Assembly: GCF_006538745.1 (NCBI RefSeq)
Contig: NZ_BJLR01000019.1
Span: 186,001 to 250,000 of the forward strand
Source: Cellulomonas cellasea
GTDB taxonomy: Bacteria > Actinomycetota > Actinomycetes > Actinomycetales > Cellulomonadaceae
DNA length: 64,000 bases
Reading direction: 5' to 3'
Part shown: piece after piece, positions 1 to 8,889 of the stretch
Layout: each line of letters begins with the position of its first letter
Numbering within the stretch: position 1 is the first letter of the stretch
Program-made: the position numbers and the translations under genes
The notes under the pieces: generated by a model
What the model saw: only the letters and a program-made list of their open reading frames with translations
Told to the model about the DNA's origin: nothing
Database searches by the model: none

Positions 1-1350
1 GAGGGTCCCGAGGGCGCCGCGGACGTCGGCCGGGGAGAGTCCCGCGCGTCGGGCGAGGGTGTCGACGGTCGCCGCCGACCGCAGCGACAGCGCGTCGAGC
101 AGGCGGTCCGCGACCCAGTCGAGCCCGTCGTGCGGGCGGGCCTCCTCGGGCCGCTCGTCGGGCGGGGCGCCGAGCGGTCCCACGAGCTCGAGCACCTCCG
201 CCGCGTCGGTCACGCAGACCGCCGCACCCTCGCGCAGCAGGCGGTGGCAGCCGGCCGACGCGACCGACGTCACCGGCCCGGGGACGGCGCCGAGCGGGCG
301 CAGCAGGGACGCGGCGTGGTGCGCGGTGCTCAGGGCGCCCGAGCGCCACGCGGCCTCGACGACGACCGTCGCCCGGCTCACCGCGGCGATCAGCCGGTTG
401 CGCATGAGGAACCGGCTGCGGCTCGGCACGCCGCCCGGGGGCACCTCGCTCAGGACGGCGCCGCCCCCGTCGAGGAGCCGCTCGAGCAGCTCCGCGTTGC
501 CGGCCGGGTAGGCCCGGTCGACGCCACCGGCGAGGAGGGCGACGGTGACGCCCCCGCCCGCGAGGGCTCCGCGGTGCGCCGCCGCGTCGATGCCGTAGGC
601 CCCCCCGGACACGACGCACACCCCGCGGGCCGCGAGTCCCTCCGCGAGCTCGACCGCGACCCGCTCCCCGTACGCGGTCGAGGCGCGTGCACCGACGAGC
701 GCGACCGAGCGCGTCAGCAGACTCCCCAGGTCCGGTACCCCGCGCTGCCAGAGGCCCAGCGGCGCCGCCGCACCGAGGTCGTCGAGCCCGAGCGGCCAGC
801 CGGGAGCCCCCGGGCGCAGGAAGCGCCCGCCGAGCCGGTGCACGTGGTCGATCTCGCGGCCGGGCTCGAGGCCCGCGAGCCGGGGTTCCCAGCGGGCGAG
901 CGCCGAGCGCAGGCGTCTCCGGAGCGGTGCCAGGGACTCGTCCTCGCGGGCCACGAGCGTCTCGACGGCGGCCTCCGCGCGCCCGGGTGCCGCGGCCCAG
1001 CGGACCCAGTCGAGCGCCTCGCGCGCGCCCAGGGTGTGCACCAGCGCGCCCGCGACGGTGTCCCCCGGTTCGACCAGACGGCTCCACGCGGCCCGCGCGA
1101 GCGTCTCGTCCACCTCGCTCCCCCGGTCCCCAGCAGCCGCGGGCACCTCGTCGGCCTCGTTCCCCCGGTCGCCGGCCCGCGCCGGCGTCTCGTCCACCTC
1201 GTTCCCCCGGTCGGCAGCCCGCGCCAGCGTCTCGTCCACCTCCCTCCTCCGGTCCCCGGCCGCCGCCGTCGCCGTCTCGCCGGCCGCGCTCCCCCGGTCC
1301 GCAACCCGCGCGCGCGCCTCGTGGGCCCCGCCCGCCCTGCCCCCGGTCAT
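1..1350 (-). CDS. dprA: DNA processing protein DprA (C-terminus cut by window edge)
   Basis: Loads RecA on incoming single-stranded DNA in transformation and related recombination. The ATG at 1350 overlaps the yifB stop (ATGA), which fixes the start. 450 codons are in the window and the frame is still open at base 1. A Rossmann-like DprA domain is recognisable: VGARASTAYG near residue 219 (usual GSRxxTxYG with Ser replaced by Ala), VVSGGAYGIDAAAH near 247, AGGVDRAYPAGN near 274 and SRFLMRNRLIA near 312. A winged-helix start lies near 411-450. The first 88 residues are unusual: four tandem 14-residue units of the form DRGNEVDETxARAx, with a decayed fifth before them. The last unit runs into the conserved ETLARAAWSRL segment. 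It closes the yraN-yifB-dprA operon. Confidence 0.93.
   Translation of the reverse strand, partial: MTGGRAGGAHEARARVADRGSAAGETATAAAGDRRREVDETLARAADRGNEVDETPARAGDRGNEADEVPAAAGDRGSEVDETLARAAWSRLVEPGDTVAGALVHTLGAREALDWVRWAAAPGRAEAAVETLVAREDESLAPLRRRLRSALARWEPRLAGLEPGREIDHVHRLGGRFLRPGAPGWPLGLDDLGAAAPLGLWQRGVPDLGSLLTRSVALVGARASTAYGERVAVELAEGLAARGVCVVSGGAYGIDAAAHRGALAGGGVTVALLAGGVDRAYPAGNAELLERLLDGGGAVLSEVPPGGVPSRSRFLMRNRLIAAVSRATVVVEAAWRSGALSTAHHAASLLRPLGAVPGPVTSVASAGCHRLLREGAAVCVTDAAEVLELVGPLGAPPDERPEEARPHDGLDWVADRLLDALSLRSAATVDTLARRAGLSPADVRGALGTL
1087..1254 (-). repeat. Four tandem 42-bp units inside the dprA N-terminus
   Basis: Four in-frame 42-bp units encode residues 33-46, 47-60, 61-74 and 75-88 of DprA (DRRREVDETLARAA, DRGNEVDETPARAG, DRGNEADEVPAAAG, DRGSEVDETLARAA). 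A more decayed 15-residue copy precedes them. Because the unit is a multiple of 3 the frame is kept. Confidence 0.85.
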
Positions 1351-2885
1351 GTGGTCGCCTGCCCGCGGGTGCGAAGCAGCAGCGCCTGGCCGACGTCGGT
1401 ACGGGTCGGTGCCGTCCGGCCCGCGAGGTCCGCCAGCGTCCACGCGACGCGCAGCACCCGGTCGACACCGCGCAGGCTGAGCAGGCCGCGGTCGAACGCG
1501 TGGTCGAGGTCCACGACGAGGCGGCGGTCGGGTCCGAGCCGCGCCCGCAGCCATCCGCCCGGCACGTCCGCGTTCGTGCGCCATGGCGTCCCGGACAACC
1601 GCTCCGACTGCGCCGCGCGCGCCTGCGCGACGCGGGCGGCGACGGTCGCGGTGCTCTCGGCCGCGGACGCCCTCGCGAGCGCTGCGCGCGACACCGGTTG
1701 CACGTCCACCTGGAGGTCGACGCGGTCGAGCAGCGGGCCCGAGAGCTTGCTGAAGTAGCGCCGGCGCTGCTCCGAGCGGCACGTGCAGTCGAGCCCCTTG
1801 CCGACGGCGCGCCCGCACGGGCACGGGTTCGCCGCCATGACGAGCTGGAAGCGCGCCGGGTAGCGCGCGACCCCGGCCGCCCGGTGCAGGACCAGCTCGC
1901 CGTGCTCGAGCGGCTGGCGCAGCGTCTGGAGGACGGCGGTGGAGAACTCGGGCGCCTCGTCCATGAACAGCACCCCGCGGTGCGCCCGGGATGCGGCACC
2001 GGGGCGGGGCACGCCGGAGCCGCCGCCCACGATGCTCGCGGGCGTCGCGGTGTGGTGCGGGTCCTCGTACGGCGGACGGCGCACGAGGCCGCCGCGGGGG
2101 TCGAACGTCCCCGCGACGGAGTGCACGGCGGTGACCTCGACCGCCTCGGCCTCGGTGAGGTCGGGCAGGAGGCCCGGCAGCCGTGCGGCGAGCATCGTCT
2201 TGCCGGCGCCGGGCGGCCCGACCATGAGCAGGTGGTGCCCGCCCGCCGCGGCGACCTCGAGCGCGACGCGGGCCTCGTCCTGCCCGAGCACGTCCGCGAG
2301 GTCGGCGGCCGGCCCGGAGGACCCCGGTTCGAGGTGCTCGGCACCGACGGCGACGACGTCGGGGACGTCCAGGTCCGCGCCGTACCGGTGGGCCACCTCC
2401 GCGAGGCTGCGCGCCCCGACGACGCGCGCGCCGGGCACGAGCAGCGCCTCCGCCTCGTTGGCCACGGGGACGACGACGTCGGCGTGGCCGGCCTGCACTG
2501 CGGCGGCGACGGCGGGCAGGACGCCGCGGACGGGCCGCAGCCGCCCATCGAGCCCGAGCTCCCCGAGGTGCACGAGCCCGGACACCGCCTCCGGACGCAC
2601 GAGCCCGGCGCCGGCGAGCGTCGCGACGGCGATCGCGAGGTCGAACGCCGAGCCGGACTTGGGCAGCGTCGCGGGCGACAGGTTGACCGTGATCCGCCGG
2701 TTCGGCCACGCGAGCCCGCTCGACGTGACGGCCGCCCGCACGCGGTCGCGCGCCTCCGCGAGCGCGGCGTCGGGCAGCCCGACGAGCGTGAACGCCGGGA
2801 GCGAGGCGGCCAGGTGCGCCTCGACCTCGACGACGTGCCCCGTGAGCCCGCGCAGCGAGACACCGAGCGTGCGCCCGAGCGTCAC
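1347..2885 (-). CDS. yifB: YifB-family Mg chelatase-like AAA ATPase
   Basis: A 512-residue AAA+ protein of the ComM/YifB family, which in other bacteria remodels DNA or branch-migrates recombination intermediates during transformation; its role here is inferred. Order: N-terminal ChlI-like domain beginning LGRTLGVSLRGL, Walker A MVGPPGAGKTMLAARLPG near residue 214, Walker B-type FMDEAPEF, the NPCPCG motif with nearby CTC cysteines, and a C-terminal Mg-chelatase domain. I chose GTG 2885 because it overlaps the yraN stop (GTGA) and gives the usual family length; a longer frame upstream is low-complexity. Neighbour dprA also belongs to DNA uptake/processing. Confidence 0.93.
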   Translation of the reverse strand: MTLGRTLGVSLRGLTGHVVEVEAHLAASLPAFTLVGLPDAALAEARDRVRAAVTSSGLAWPNRRITVNLSPATLPKSGSAFDLAIAVATLAGAGLVRPEAVSGLVHLGELGLDGRLRPVRGVLPAVAAAVQAGHADVVVPVANEAEALLVPGARVVGARSLAEVAHRYGADLDVPDVVAVGAEHLEPGSSGPAADLADVLGQDEARVALEVAAAGGHHLLMVGPPGAGKTMLAARLPGLLPDLTEAEAVEVTAVHSVAGTFDPRGGLVRRPPYEDPHHTATPASIVGGGSGVPRPGAASRAHRGVLFMDEAPEFSTAVLQTLRQPLEHGELVLHRAAGVARYPARFQLVMAANPCPCGRAVGKGLDCTCRSEQRRRYFSKLSGPLLDRVDLQVDVQPVSRAALARASAAESTATVAARVAQARAAQSERLSGTPWRTNADVPGGWLRARLGPDRRLVVDLDHAFDRGLLSLRGVDRVLRVAWTLADLAGRTAPTRTDVGQALLLRTRGQATT

Positions 2886-3241
2886 CGGACGACTCCCGCG
2901 AGGTGCTCGAGCACGAGGGGCTGACCGCGGCGCAGCAGGATCGCGATCACGTCGATCCGCACCGACGCCGGGCGGGTGTCGTGCGCCACGAGCCACTGCG
3001 TTGTCAGTCGCCGGACGCGCGCGAGCTTGCGCGCGGTCACGGCCTCGGCGGGGTGTCCGAACGCCGTGCTGCGCCGGGTCTTGACCTCGACGGCGACCAG
3101 CTCGTCGCCGTCGAGCGCGACGAGGTCGAGCTCACCGCCGTCGCCCCGCCAGTTCCGGTCGAGCACCGTCCACCCGGCGTCGCGCGCCCATGCCGCCGCG
3201 ACGTCCTCCCCGTACCTGCCGACCGCGTCCTTCGCCCGCAT
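2882..3241 (-). CDS. YraN family (UPF0102) endonuclease-fold protein
   Basis: A 119-residue protein of the UPF0102/YraN family with a restriction-endonuclease-like fold. The N-terminus MRAKDAVGRYGEDVAA is typical. The nuclease-like core follows: GELDLVALDGDELVAVEVKTR near residues 39-58, where the E-D-ExK pattern would bind metal. The frame stays open upstream to about 3568, but that extension is Arg/Pro-rich low-complexity sequence, so ATG 3241 is preferred. Its physiological role is unknown; the neighbours yifB and dprA suggest DNA metabolism. Confidence 0.9.
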   Translation of the reverse strand: MRAKDAVGRYGEDVAAAWARDAGWTVLDRNWRGDGGELDLVALDGDELVAVEVKTRRSTAFGHPAEAVTARKLARVRRLTTQWLVAHDTRPASVRIDVIAILLRRGQPLVLEHLAGVVR

Positions 3242-3441
3242 GGCGACCACCTCCGCCGCACACGCTCGCGGACCACCGGGGCGGCCGGGACCGGTGCGTT
3301 CCGGAGCGCCCGATGCACGACGAGGACGCCGGGCTGTGGGTGGGCCGCGACCTTCCACGTCGCGGCCACCGAGCCGGACGCGGACCCGGACACGGCGACA
3401 CGCCACAGCAGGAGCGGACGCCACGCAGGGCGTCGCGCGGG

Positions 3442-3765
3442 TCAGCGCGAGAAGCCGGGGCCCCCGCCCAGGTCCAGCTCGGCCTTCGCGAGCTCCTCGA
3501 CGTTGACGTCCTTGAACGTCACGACGCGCACCGACTTCACGAAGCGCGCCGAGCGGTACACGTCCCACACCCAGGCGTCCGCGAGCGCGAGCTCGAAGTA
3601 CACCTCGCCCGCGGCCGACCGCACCTGCAGGTCGACCTGGTTGGCGAGGTAGAACCGCCGCTCGGTCTCCACGACGTACGAGAAGAGCCCGACCACGTCC
3701 CGGTACTCGCGGTAGAGCGCGAGCTCCATGTCCGTCTCGTAGTTCTCGAGGTCTTCCGCACTCAC
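3442..3765 (-). CDS. DUF2469 family protein
   Basis: A small acidic actinobacterial protein of unknown function, about 107 residues, closely resembling my memory of M. tuberculosis Rv2901c. The conserved core SAEDLENYETDMEL, VVETERRFYLANQVDL, VYFELALADAWVWD and RVVTFKDVNVEEL is intact. GTG 3765 is chosen because the family begins at this SAEDLE segment and a G-rich stretch lies about 10 nt upstream; an in-frame ATG at 3783 would add six residues. It stands alone between rnhB and yraN. The 200 bp from here to yraN contains no convincing gene. Confidence 0.88.
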   Translation of the reverse strand: MSAEDLENYETDMELALYREYRDVVGLFSYVVETERRFYLANQVDLQVRSAAGEVYFELALADAWVWDVYRSARFVKSVRVVTFKDVNVEELAKAELDLGGGPGFSR

Positions 3766-3838
3766 CGGGTCATCATCCCCCATCGTCGGGCGCGTCCTGC
3801 GCGCCGGGCCTCGCTCGCGGCCGCACCTCGGGCGAGGT

Positions 3839-4762
3839 TCACCCGCCCGCCGCGCACTCGTCGAGCGGCAGGCGCCAGCTCACCCGGTGCAGCGGGCTCG
3901 GGCCGTGCAGGCGCAGCGCGGCGACGTGGTCGCTCGAGCCGTACCCCTTGTTGGACTCCCAGCCGTAGAGCGGGTGCTCGCGGGCCAGCGTCGTCATGGT
4001 CTCGTCGCGCTCGCACTTGGCGAGCACGCTCGCGGCGGCGACGCTCGCGCACGTCCGGTCCGCCTTGACCATCATGCGCACGCGCGGCGCGAAGCCCAGC
4101 GCCTCGATCTCGTCGTCCGCGGCAGCCCGTCGGGCCGCCGCGTCCGCGTCCTCCTCCGGGTCGGCCTCGAACAGCGCGCCCTGCGCGGGCGGCGTGAGCC
4201 AGTTGTGCGACCCGTCGAGCACGACCGCGTCGACCGGTCCGACCTCCTGCGCGACGACGCGCAGCGCACGGGACCCGGCGAGGCGCAGGGCCGCGATGAT
4301 GCCGATCGCGTCGATCTCGTCCGACGACGCGTGCCCGACGGCGCGCGCGATCCCCCACCGGCGCAGGGCCGGCACGAGGGCGGAGCGTGCGGCGGGACTG
4401 AGCAGCTTCGAGTCGGTGACGCCCGGCGGGCACGCGCGCGTGCTGGCGTCGACCACGACGACGCCGACGCTCACGGGCCCGGCGAGCGCGCCCCGGCCGA
4501 CCTCGTCCATCCCGGCCACGAGCAGCGCGCCCGAGCGCAGCAGCGTGCGCTCGTGGCGCAGGGTCGGCGCCGGGCGGGTCGCGGGGGTCCGCGGGGCCGC
4601 AGCGCGGGTCGCGGGCGTGCGCGGGCCGCTCTTGGGCGGAGTCGGGGCGCCGGTGCCGAGGTCGTCGTGCGCCGGCGCGTCCTCGAGCAGCGCGGCGCCG
4701 AGCGGGTCGCGCTGTCCCGGCTGCACCGCCGGTGCCGTGCCGGCGAGGTCGACCAGCGTCAT
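3839..4762 (-). CDS. rnhB: Ribonuclease HII
   Basis: Cleaves the RNA strand of RNA-DNA hybrids and single ribonucleotides in DNA. The catalytic carboxylates are visible: [17 protein letters not shown] near residue 84 (Asp and Glu), VVLDGSHNW near 180, and [17 protein letters not shown] near 229. Two features are unusual for length: about 68 extra N-terminal residues rich in Ala/Pro with a repeated TPATR motif, and a roughly 30-residue acidic/Ala insertion between the DGSHNW and KAD motifs. The start ATG overlaps the lepB stop, so the two are probably cotranscribed and coupled. Confidence 0.92.
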   Translation of the reverse strand: MTLVDLAGTAPAVQPGQRDPLGAALLEDAPAHDDLGTGAPTPPKSGPRTPATRAAAPRTPATRPAPTLRHERTLLRSGALLVAGMDEVGRGALAGPVSVGVVVVDASTRACPPGVTDSKLLSPAARSALVPALRRWGIARAVGHASSDEIDAIGIIAALRLAGSRALRVVAQEVGPVDAVVLDGSHNWLTPPAQGALFEADPEEDADAAARRAAADDEIEALGFAPRVRMMVKADRTCASVAAASVLAKCERDETMTTLAREHPLYGWESNKGYGSSDHVAALRLHGPSPLHRVSWRLPLDECAAGG

Positions 4763-5523
4763 GCGGGGTCCGGCACGGCCGCGAACGTGTCGGTGGGGTT
4801 CGTGAGCGTCCCGGCGCGGTCGAAGGGCCAGACGGTCACGAACGCGGTGCCGACGACGTTCTCGACGGGCATGTAGGGGCCGCCGGGCGAGCCCATGTTG
4901 GCGCGCGAGTCCGCGGACGCGCCGCGGTTGTCGCCCATGAGCCAGAGCGTGCCCTCGGGCACGGTGATGTCGAACGCGCTGATGCTCGGGACGGCGCCCG
5001 GGGCGAGGTACGGCTCCTCGATCGGGACGCCGTTGACCGTCACGGGGGCGCCGTCACCCTCGCACGCGACGTGGTCGCCGGGCAGGCCGATGATGCGCTT
5101 GATGAGGTGCTCGCCCGCGTCCTGCGGCAGGAGCCCGACGAACGTGAGGGCCTCGTTGACGACCTTGCGCGCCTCGCTGGGCTGGGGCGCCGTCGCGCCG
5201 CTGAGCCAGCCGCCGGGGTCCTTGAACACCACGATGTCGCCGCGGCGCAGGTCGAACGGTCCGGGCCGGAGCTTGCTGACGAGCACGCGGTCGCCCTCGA
5301 TGAGCGTCTCGTGCATGGACTCGCTGGGGATGAAGAACGCCTGCACGAGGAACGTCTTGACGATCAGCGACAGCAGGAGCGCGCTGACCAGGATGATCAC
5401 CGACTCGCGCAGCCACGCGAGGCCCGAGCTCCGCCCGGACCTGCGCTCGTGGTCGCGCCGCTGGTTCCGGCTGCCCTCGGGGAAGATCGTGTCGTCACGC
5501 TCCGCGGCGTCCTGGTCGGTCAC
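4759..5523 (-). CDS. lepB: Signal peptidase I
   Basis: Membrane-anchored Ser/Lys protease that removes signal peptides from secreted proteins. One N-terminal membrane segment ([20 protein letters not shown], about residues 38-57) is followed by the catalytic Ser motif [11 protein letters not shown] and the Lys motif [13 protein letters not shown]. The C-terminal box [12 protein letters not shown] is also present. GTG 5523 is preferred: it has a GGAAGAG-type ribosome site 7 nt upstream and gives 254 residues, whereas a longer open frame to 5697 adds low-complexity sequence. It follows rplS and overlaps rnhB by 4 nt. Confidence 0.92.
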   Translation of the reverse strand: MTDQDAAERDDTIFPEGSRNQRRDHERRSGRSSGLAWLRESVIILVSALLLSLIVKTFLVQAFFIPSESMHETLIEGDRVLVSKLRPGPFDLRRGDIVVFKDPGGWLSGATAPQPSEARKVVNEALTFVGLLPQDAGEHLIKRIIGLPGDHVACEGDGAPVTVNGVPIEEPYLAPGAVPSISAFDITVPEGTLWLMGDNRGASADSRANMGSPGGPYMPVENVVGTAFVTVWPFDRAGTLTNPTDTFAAVPDPA

Positions 5524-5693
5524 CCGACCACTCTTCCATGCCTCGGCCGGTCCGAGCACGACGTCCCACCGGCCGGTCGCGCCCGACCACGGGGCGGCAC
5601 GGTGCCGGGGTGCCCCGTGAGCGCGCGGGGGCGGGGACGCCGACGGGCGGCCACCGAGACCGGTGACCGCCCGTGCGAGCCGTGCGAGGTGCG

Positions 5694-6059
5694 TCAACCC
5701 TTCTTGGCCGGCACCGCGTCGCGCTTCTCCTTGATCTTCGCCTTCTTGCCGCGAAGGGCACGCAGGTAGTAGAGCTTGGCGCGCCGCACGTCACCGCGGG
5801 TGACGACCTCGATCGACTCCAGGCTGGGCGAGTGCACGGGGAACATGCGCTCGACGCCGACGCCGAAGCTGACCTTGCGGACCGTGAAGGTCTCGCCGAC
5901 GCCGCCGCCGTGACGCGAGATCACGACGCCCTGGAACGCCTGGATGCGGGAGCGGTTGCCCTCGACGACCTTGACGTTCACCTTGAGGGTGTCGCCCGGG
6001 CGGAAGGCAGGGATGTCGGAGCGCAGCGAGGCTGCGTCGACGGGGTCCAGCGTGTGCAT
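5694..6059 (-). CDS. rplS: 50S ribosomal protein L19
   Basis: A 121-residue ribosomal protein at the 30S-50S interface. Typical blocks: [47 protein letters not shown], and the basic tail [22 protein letters not shown] 6059 gives the normal N-terminus; further upstream the frame is non-conserved. About 250 nt separate it from trmD, and a promoter is visible in that gap, so it can be transcribed independently of the rpsP-trmD genes. Confidence 0.97.
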   Translation of the reverse strand: MHTLDPVDAASLRSDIPAFRPGDTLKVNVKVVEGNRSRIQAFQGVVISRHGGGVGETFTVRKVSFGVGVERMFPVHSPSLESIEVVTRGDVRRAKLYYLRALRGKKAKIKEKRDAVPAKKG

Positions 6060-6256
6060 GGTGTTCACTCTCTCGCGCTGCCACAGGTCAGACGCGTCGT
6101 CGAGGGCGCTCCGTCGACCGTCAGACCGGGGTCTGCGTCGGCCGTGCGGGCGTCCCGATGGCTCATGGACGGTGCGTCGGACCCGGAGAACCGGGCACGA
6201 GCGGCCGTGGTCGTCTCCCCTGTGGCAGAGACGCAGCCGGTGCGCACCAACGGACC

Positions 6257-6287
6257 AGTCTGCCACACGTGCGCGAACGACCGTAAA
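6257..6287 (-). promoter_or_regulatory. Candidate rplS promoter sharing an element with the rpsP promoter
   Basis: On the minus strand a TTTACG box (6282-6287) and a CAGACT box (6257-6262) are separated by 19 nt. The -10-like box is part of ACGTGTGGCAGACT. Nearly the same string, ACGTCTGGCAGAAT, precedes rpsP. The resulting leader would be about 190 nt. Confidence 0.5.
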
Positions 6288-6309
6288 CGGTGCCGGGCAC
6301 AGGCGGGGC

Positions 6310-7152
6310 TCAGGCGGGGGGCACGTCCTCGGGCGCCCCGGGCGTGGCGGTCGCGGGCGCAGCGGTCGCGGGCGCAGGAGCCGGTGCCAGTCGCCCGTCG
6401 ACGACGACCCAGCCCGCCTCCGCGAGCACCGTGCGGTCGTGCGCGTCGAGCCCGTCGGCGTCGAGCGCCCGCACGAGGTCGGGACGGCGGGCCGCCGTGC
6501 GGACGAGCGCCTCGTCGCGCCGCCACCGCTCGATGCGCGCGTGGTGACCCGAGAGCAGGACCTCGGGGACGTCGAGGCCCGCCCAGCTCGGCGGCTTCGT
6601 GTACACGGGGTACTCGAGCAGCCCCGCGGCGCCGTGCGACTCCTCGACGAGCGAGGCGGGGTTCCCGACGACGCCCGGCAGCAGCCGCGCGACCGCCTCG
6701 ACCAGCACGAGCGCCGCGACCTCTCCCCCGTTGAGCACGTAGTCGCCGAGCGAGAACTCGCTGACCTGCACGCCCGGCACCGTGCGGTAGTGCTCGGCGA
6801 CCCGCGCGTCGATCCCCTCGTAGCGACCGCACGCGACGACGAGGTGCTCCTCGCCCGCGAGCCGCTCCGCGGTGCGCTGGGTCAGCGGCGCGCCCGAGGG
6901 CGTCGGCACGAGCAGGTGCCCGCCCCCGGCGAGCACCTCGTCGAGCGCGGTCCCCCACACGTCGGGCCGCATGACCATCCCGGCGCCGCCACCGAACGGC
7001 GTGTCGTCGACGGTGCGGTGCCGGTCGGTCGTCCACGCGCGCAGGTCGTGCACGCGCAGGTCGAGGAGCCCGGCGGTGCGGGCCTTGCCGACGAGCGAGA
7101 GGTCGAGCGGCGCGAGGTACTCCGGGAAGATCGTGACGACGTCGATGCGCAC
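6310..7152 (-). CDS. trmD: tRNA (guanine-37-N1)-methyltransferase
   Basis: Uses SAM to methylate G37 next to the anticodon, preventing frameshifts. SPOUT-fold motifs: [19 protein letters not shown] at the N-terminus, [17 protein letters not shown] near residue 49, [11 protein letters not shown] near 108, [20 protein letters not shown] near 133, and the P-x-Y-T-x-P motif [10 protein letters not shown]. The start is a GTG one base after the rimM stop. The last 30 residues are an Ala/Pro-rich tail beyond the normal family end. Confidence 0.95.
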   Translation of the reverse strand: MRIDVVTIFPEYLAPLDLSLVGKARTAGLLDLRVHDLRAWTTDRHRTVDDTPFGGGAGMVMRPDVWGTALDEVLAGGGHLLVPTPSGAPLTQRTAERLAGEEHLVVACGRYEGIDARVAEHYRTVPGVQVSEFSLGDYVLNGGEVAALVLVEAVARLLPGVVGNPASLVEESHGAAGLLEYPVYTKPPSWAGLDVPEVLLSGHHARIERWRRDEALVRTAARRPDLVRALDADGLDAHDRTVLAEAGWVVVDGRLAPAPAPATAAPATATPGAPEDVPPA

Positions 7153-7153
7153 G

Positions 7154-7720
7154 TCAGTCCTCGTCGCCGGTCGGCTGCGGCGCGCCGCTCGTCTCGTCGC
7201 TCACGACCATGTTCTCGGCGTCGGACGCCATGAGCCCCGCCGGCGGGTCGAGGACGACGCGCCCGCCCGGCACGTCGACGACCGGCACGATCGCCCGGAC
7301 GAACGGCACGAGCGTGCGCTCCCCCGAGGGCTCGCGGACGACGAGGAGGTCGTGCGCGGGCAGGTGCTCGAGCCCGACGACCTCGCCGAGCAGCGTGCCG
7401 TCGACGTGCTCGGCGCGCAGGCCCGCGAGCTCGTGCGGGTACCACGCGTCCTCGTCGTCGGAGCCGTCCTCCTCGGCGAGCAGGTCGACGCCGCGCAGCG
7501 CCTCCGCCGCGGTGCGGTCGGACGCCTCGGCGAACGTGACGAACCAGCGGTCGTGCTGGACGCGCGTGCCGGCGACCGTGAGCGGCCCCGCCGACGCGGG
7601 CTCGGTGACGAGGACGGTCCCGACCGCCAGGCGCTCGTCGGGCGCGTCGGTGCGCAGGTCGAGCGCGACCTCGCCCCGCAGCCCGTGGGCCCGCACGATC
7701 CTCGCGACGGTCAGCAGCAT
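7154..7720 (-). CDS. rimM: Ribosome maturation factor RimM
   Basis: Binds S19/16S rRNA to assist 30S head assembly. The N-terminal barrel starts [20 protein letters not shown]; the PRC-barrel half carries WYPHELAGL and [24 protein letters not shown] 7720 has a GGAAGGAA ribosome site. Length 188 residues is normal, with an extra acidic tail. It is one base from trmD. A 271-bp gap with a strong hairpin and short GC-rich repeats separates it from khpA, unlike the tight packing in many relatives. Confidence 0.94.
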   Translation of the reverse strand: MLLTVARIVRAHGLRGEVALDLRTDAPDERLAVGTVLVTEPASAGPLTVAGTRVQHDRWFVTFAEASDRTAAEALRGVDLLAEEDGSDDEDAWYPHELAGLRAEHVDGTLLGEVVGLEHLPAHDLLVVREPSGERTLVPFVRAIVPVVDVPGGRVVLDPPAGLMASDAENMVVSDETSGAPQPTGDED

Positions 7721-7754
7721 CCAGGTTCCTTCCGGGGCGGACGCGCGGCACGCG

Positions 7755-7905
7755 CGACCGGGTGGTGCGGGCCGGCGCGGGTGCGACGACCGGGTGGTGC
7801 GGGCCGGCGTCCCGGCCGGGGGTGCGGACCGGGGGGTGCGGACCGGCCGGTGGTGCGGACTGGCGGGTGGTGCGGACCGCGCGGCGGCCCGGCGGGTGGT
7901 GCGGA
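7755..7905 (-). repeat. Degenerate GTCCGCACCACCCG-type repeats in the rimM leader
   Basis: Read in the rimM sense, a motif close to GTCCGCACCACCCG recurs about seven times, including variants CCCGCACCACCCG and GTCCGCACCCCCG, at irregular 15-30 nt spacing. There are no unique spacers or long repeats, so this is not CRISPR. The sequence is C-rich and lies between the khpA terminator and rimM. Confidence 0.6.
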
Positions 7906-7931
7906 CAAGCGACGCGCGACGGCCCGGGACG

Positions 7932-7971
7932 CCGAGAGGCCCGGCCCCAGGGTAGGGGCCGGGCCTCTCGG
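7932..7971 (-). terminator. Strong hairpin downstream of khpA
   Basis: A perfect 17-bp inverted repeat (CCGAGAGGCCCGGCCCC and its complement) with a 6-nt loop begins 20 nt after the khpA stop. There is no U-run. It probably acts as an actinobacterial hairpin terminator or attenuator reducing rpsP-khpA readthrough into rimM-trmD. Confidence 0.75.
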
Positions 7972-7991
7972 TGCGGTCGGTGGTCGACAGC

Positions 7992-8231
7992 TCAGCGGCG
8001 GTCGACGTCCACGACGTCGACCCGGACCGGGCCTTCCGTCGAGAGCGCGCCGACGACGGTGCGCAGCGCACGCGCCGTGCGACCGCCGCGCCCGATGACC
8101 CGACCGAGGTCGTCCGGGTGCACCCGGACCTCGAGCAGCTCACCGCGACGCAGGGTCTTCGTGCGGACCTGCACGTCGTCCGGGTGGTCGACGATGCCCC
8201 GCACGAGGTGCTCGAGCGCGTCGTCGAGCAT
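7992..8231 (-). CDS. khpA: KH-domain RNA-binding protein KhpA
   Basis: A 79-residue single KH-domain protein (UPF0109). The RNA-contacting loop is clear: DDLGRVIGRGGRTARALRTV, with the GxxG equivalent GRGG near residues 47-50. In Firmicutes KhpA pairs with KhpB to control cell division and elongation. The start overlaps the rpsP stop by one base (TGATG), so translation is probably coupled, matching the conserved rpsP-khpA-rimM-trmD order. Confidence 0.93.
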   Translation of the reverse strand: MLDDALEHLVRGIVDHPDDVQVRTKTLRRGELLEVRVHPDDLGRVIGRGGRTARALRTVVGALSTEGPVRVDVVDVDRR

Positions 8232-8659
8232 CAGGCCTGCTCGTCCTCGGTGGCGTCGGCGGCGGGCGCCTCGGCCTTCGCGGCAGCCTTCTTCTCGGAC
8301 GCGTTCGCCTTGACCTTCTCGGCGTCCTTCGCGGCGGCCTCGATGGCCGTGCTCGGGTCGACCTTCGGGGCCTTCACGCGCAGCGTGCCCTCGGCGCCCG
8401 GGAGGCCCTTGAACTTCTGCCAGTCACCCGTGACCTTGAGGAGCACGAGGACCTGCTCGCTCGGCTGCGCGCCGACCCCGAGCCAGTACTGCGCACGCTC
8501 GGAGGAGATGTCGATGAGCGACGGCTCCTCGGTGGGGTGGTACTTGCCGATCTCCTCGATGACGCGGCCGTCACGCTTGGTGCGCGAGTCCGCGACGACG
8601 ACGCGGTAGTACGGCGCGCGGATCTTGCCCATGCGCTTCAGACGGATCTTGGTGGCCAC
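8231..8659 (-). CDS. rpsP: 30S ribosomal protein S16
   Basis: Primary-binding small-subunit protein; the conserved core [39 protein letters not shown] and [18 protein letters not shown] occupies about the first 85 residues. The 142-residue length reflects an Ala/Lys/Glu-rich C-terminal extension, common in actinobacteria. First gene of the rpsP-khpA unit, with its own promoter about 130 nt upstream. Confidence 0.97.
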   Translation of the reverse strand: MATKIRLKRMGKIRAPYYRVVVADSRTKRDGRVIEEIGKYHPTEEPSLIDISSERAQYWLGVGAQPSEQVLVLLKVTGDWQKFKGLPGAEGTLRVKAPKVDPSTAIEAAAKDAEKVKANASEKKAAAKAEAPAADATEDEQA

Positions 8660-8786
8660 AGTGTGGTCTCTCCTGGTTTCTGCTGTGGTGGTCGGGCGCG
8701 CCCGCTCGTGGGGAGAGGGGCTCGTCCGACCGGAAGGACACGGTCGCGGCGGTTAGAGGGTCCGGGCGCGCCGAGTACAGGGATGC

Positions 8787-8816
8787 ATTCTGCCAGACGT
8801 CGGGCCCGGCTCCCAA
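8787..8816 (-). promoter_or_regulatory. Candidate rpsP promoter
   Basis: On the minus strand a TTGGGA box (8811-8816) and a CAGAAT box (8787-8792) are 18 nt apart. The CAGAAT box lies within ACGTCTGGCAGAAT, matching the rplS upstream element at 12 of 14 positions. The predicted leader is about 120 nt. Confidence 0.55.
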
Positions 8817-8889
8817 CCGTGCCGGGCGCGAGCCCCGACGGCGGGTTCGGCGGGGCCGCGCTCCCGCGCGAGCGCCCGGCCCCGACCGC

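Noticed and set aside
3242-3393. A short minus-strand frame between the DUF2469 gene and yraN starting MSGSASGSVAATWK
   Set aside because: It runs on into yraN in another frame, has no conserved domain and no convincing ribosome site. I cannot support it as a gene.
7755-7905. CRISPR-like interpretation of the GC-rich repeats
   Set aside because: Units are short, irregular and degenerate with no unique spacers of constant length, and no cas genes are present.
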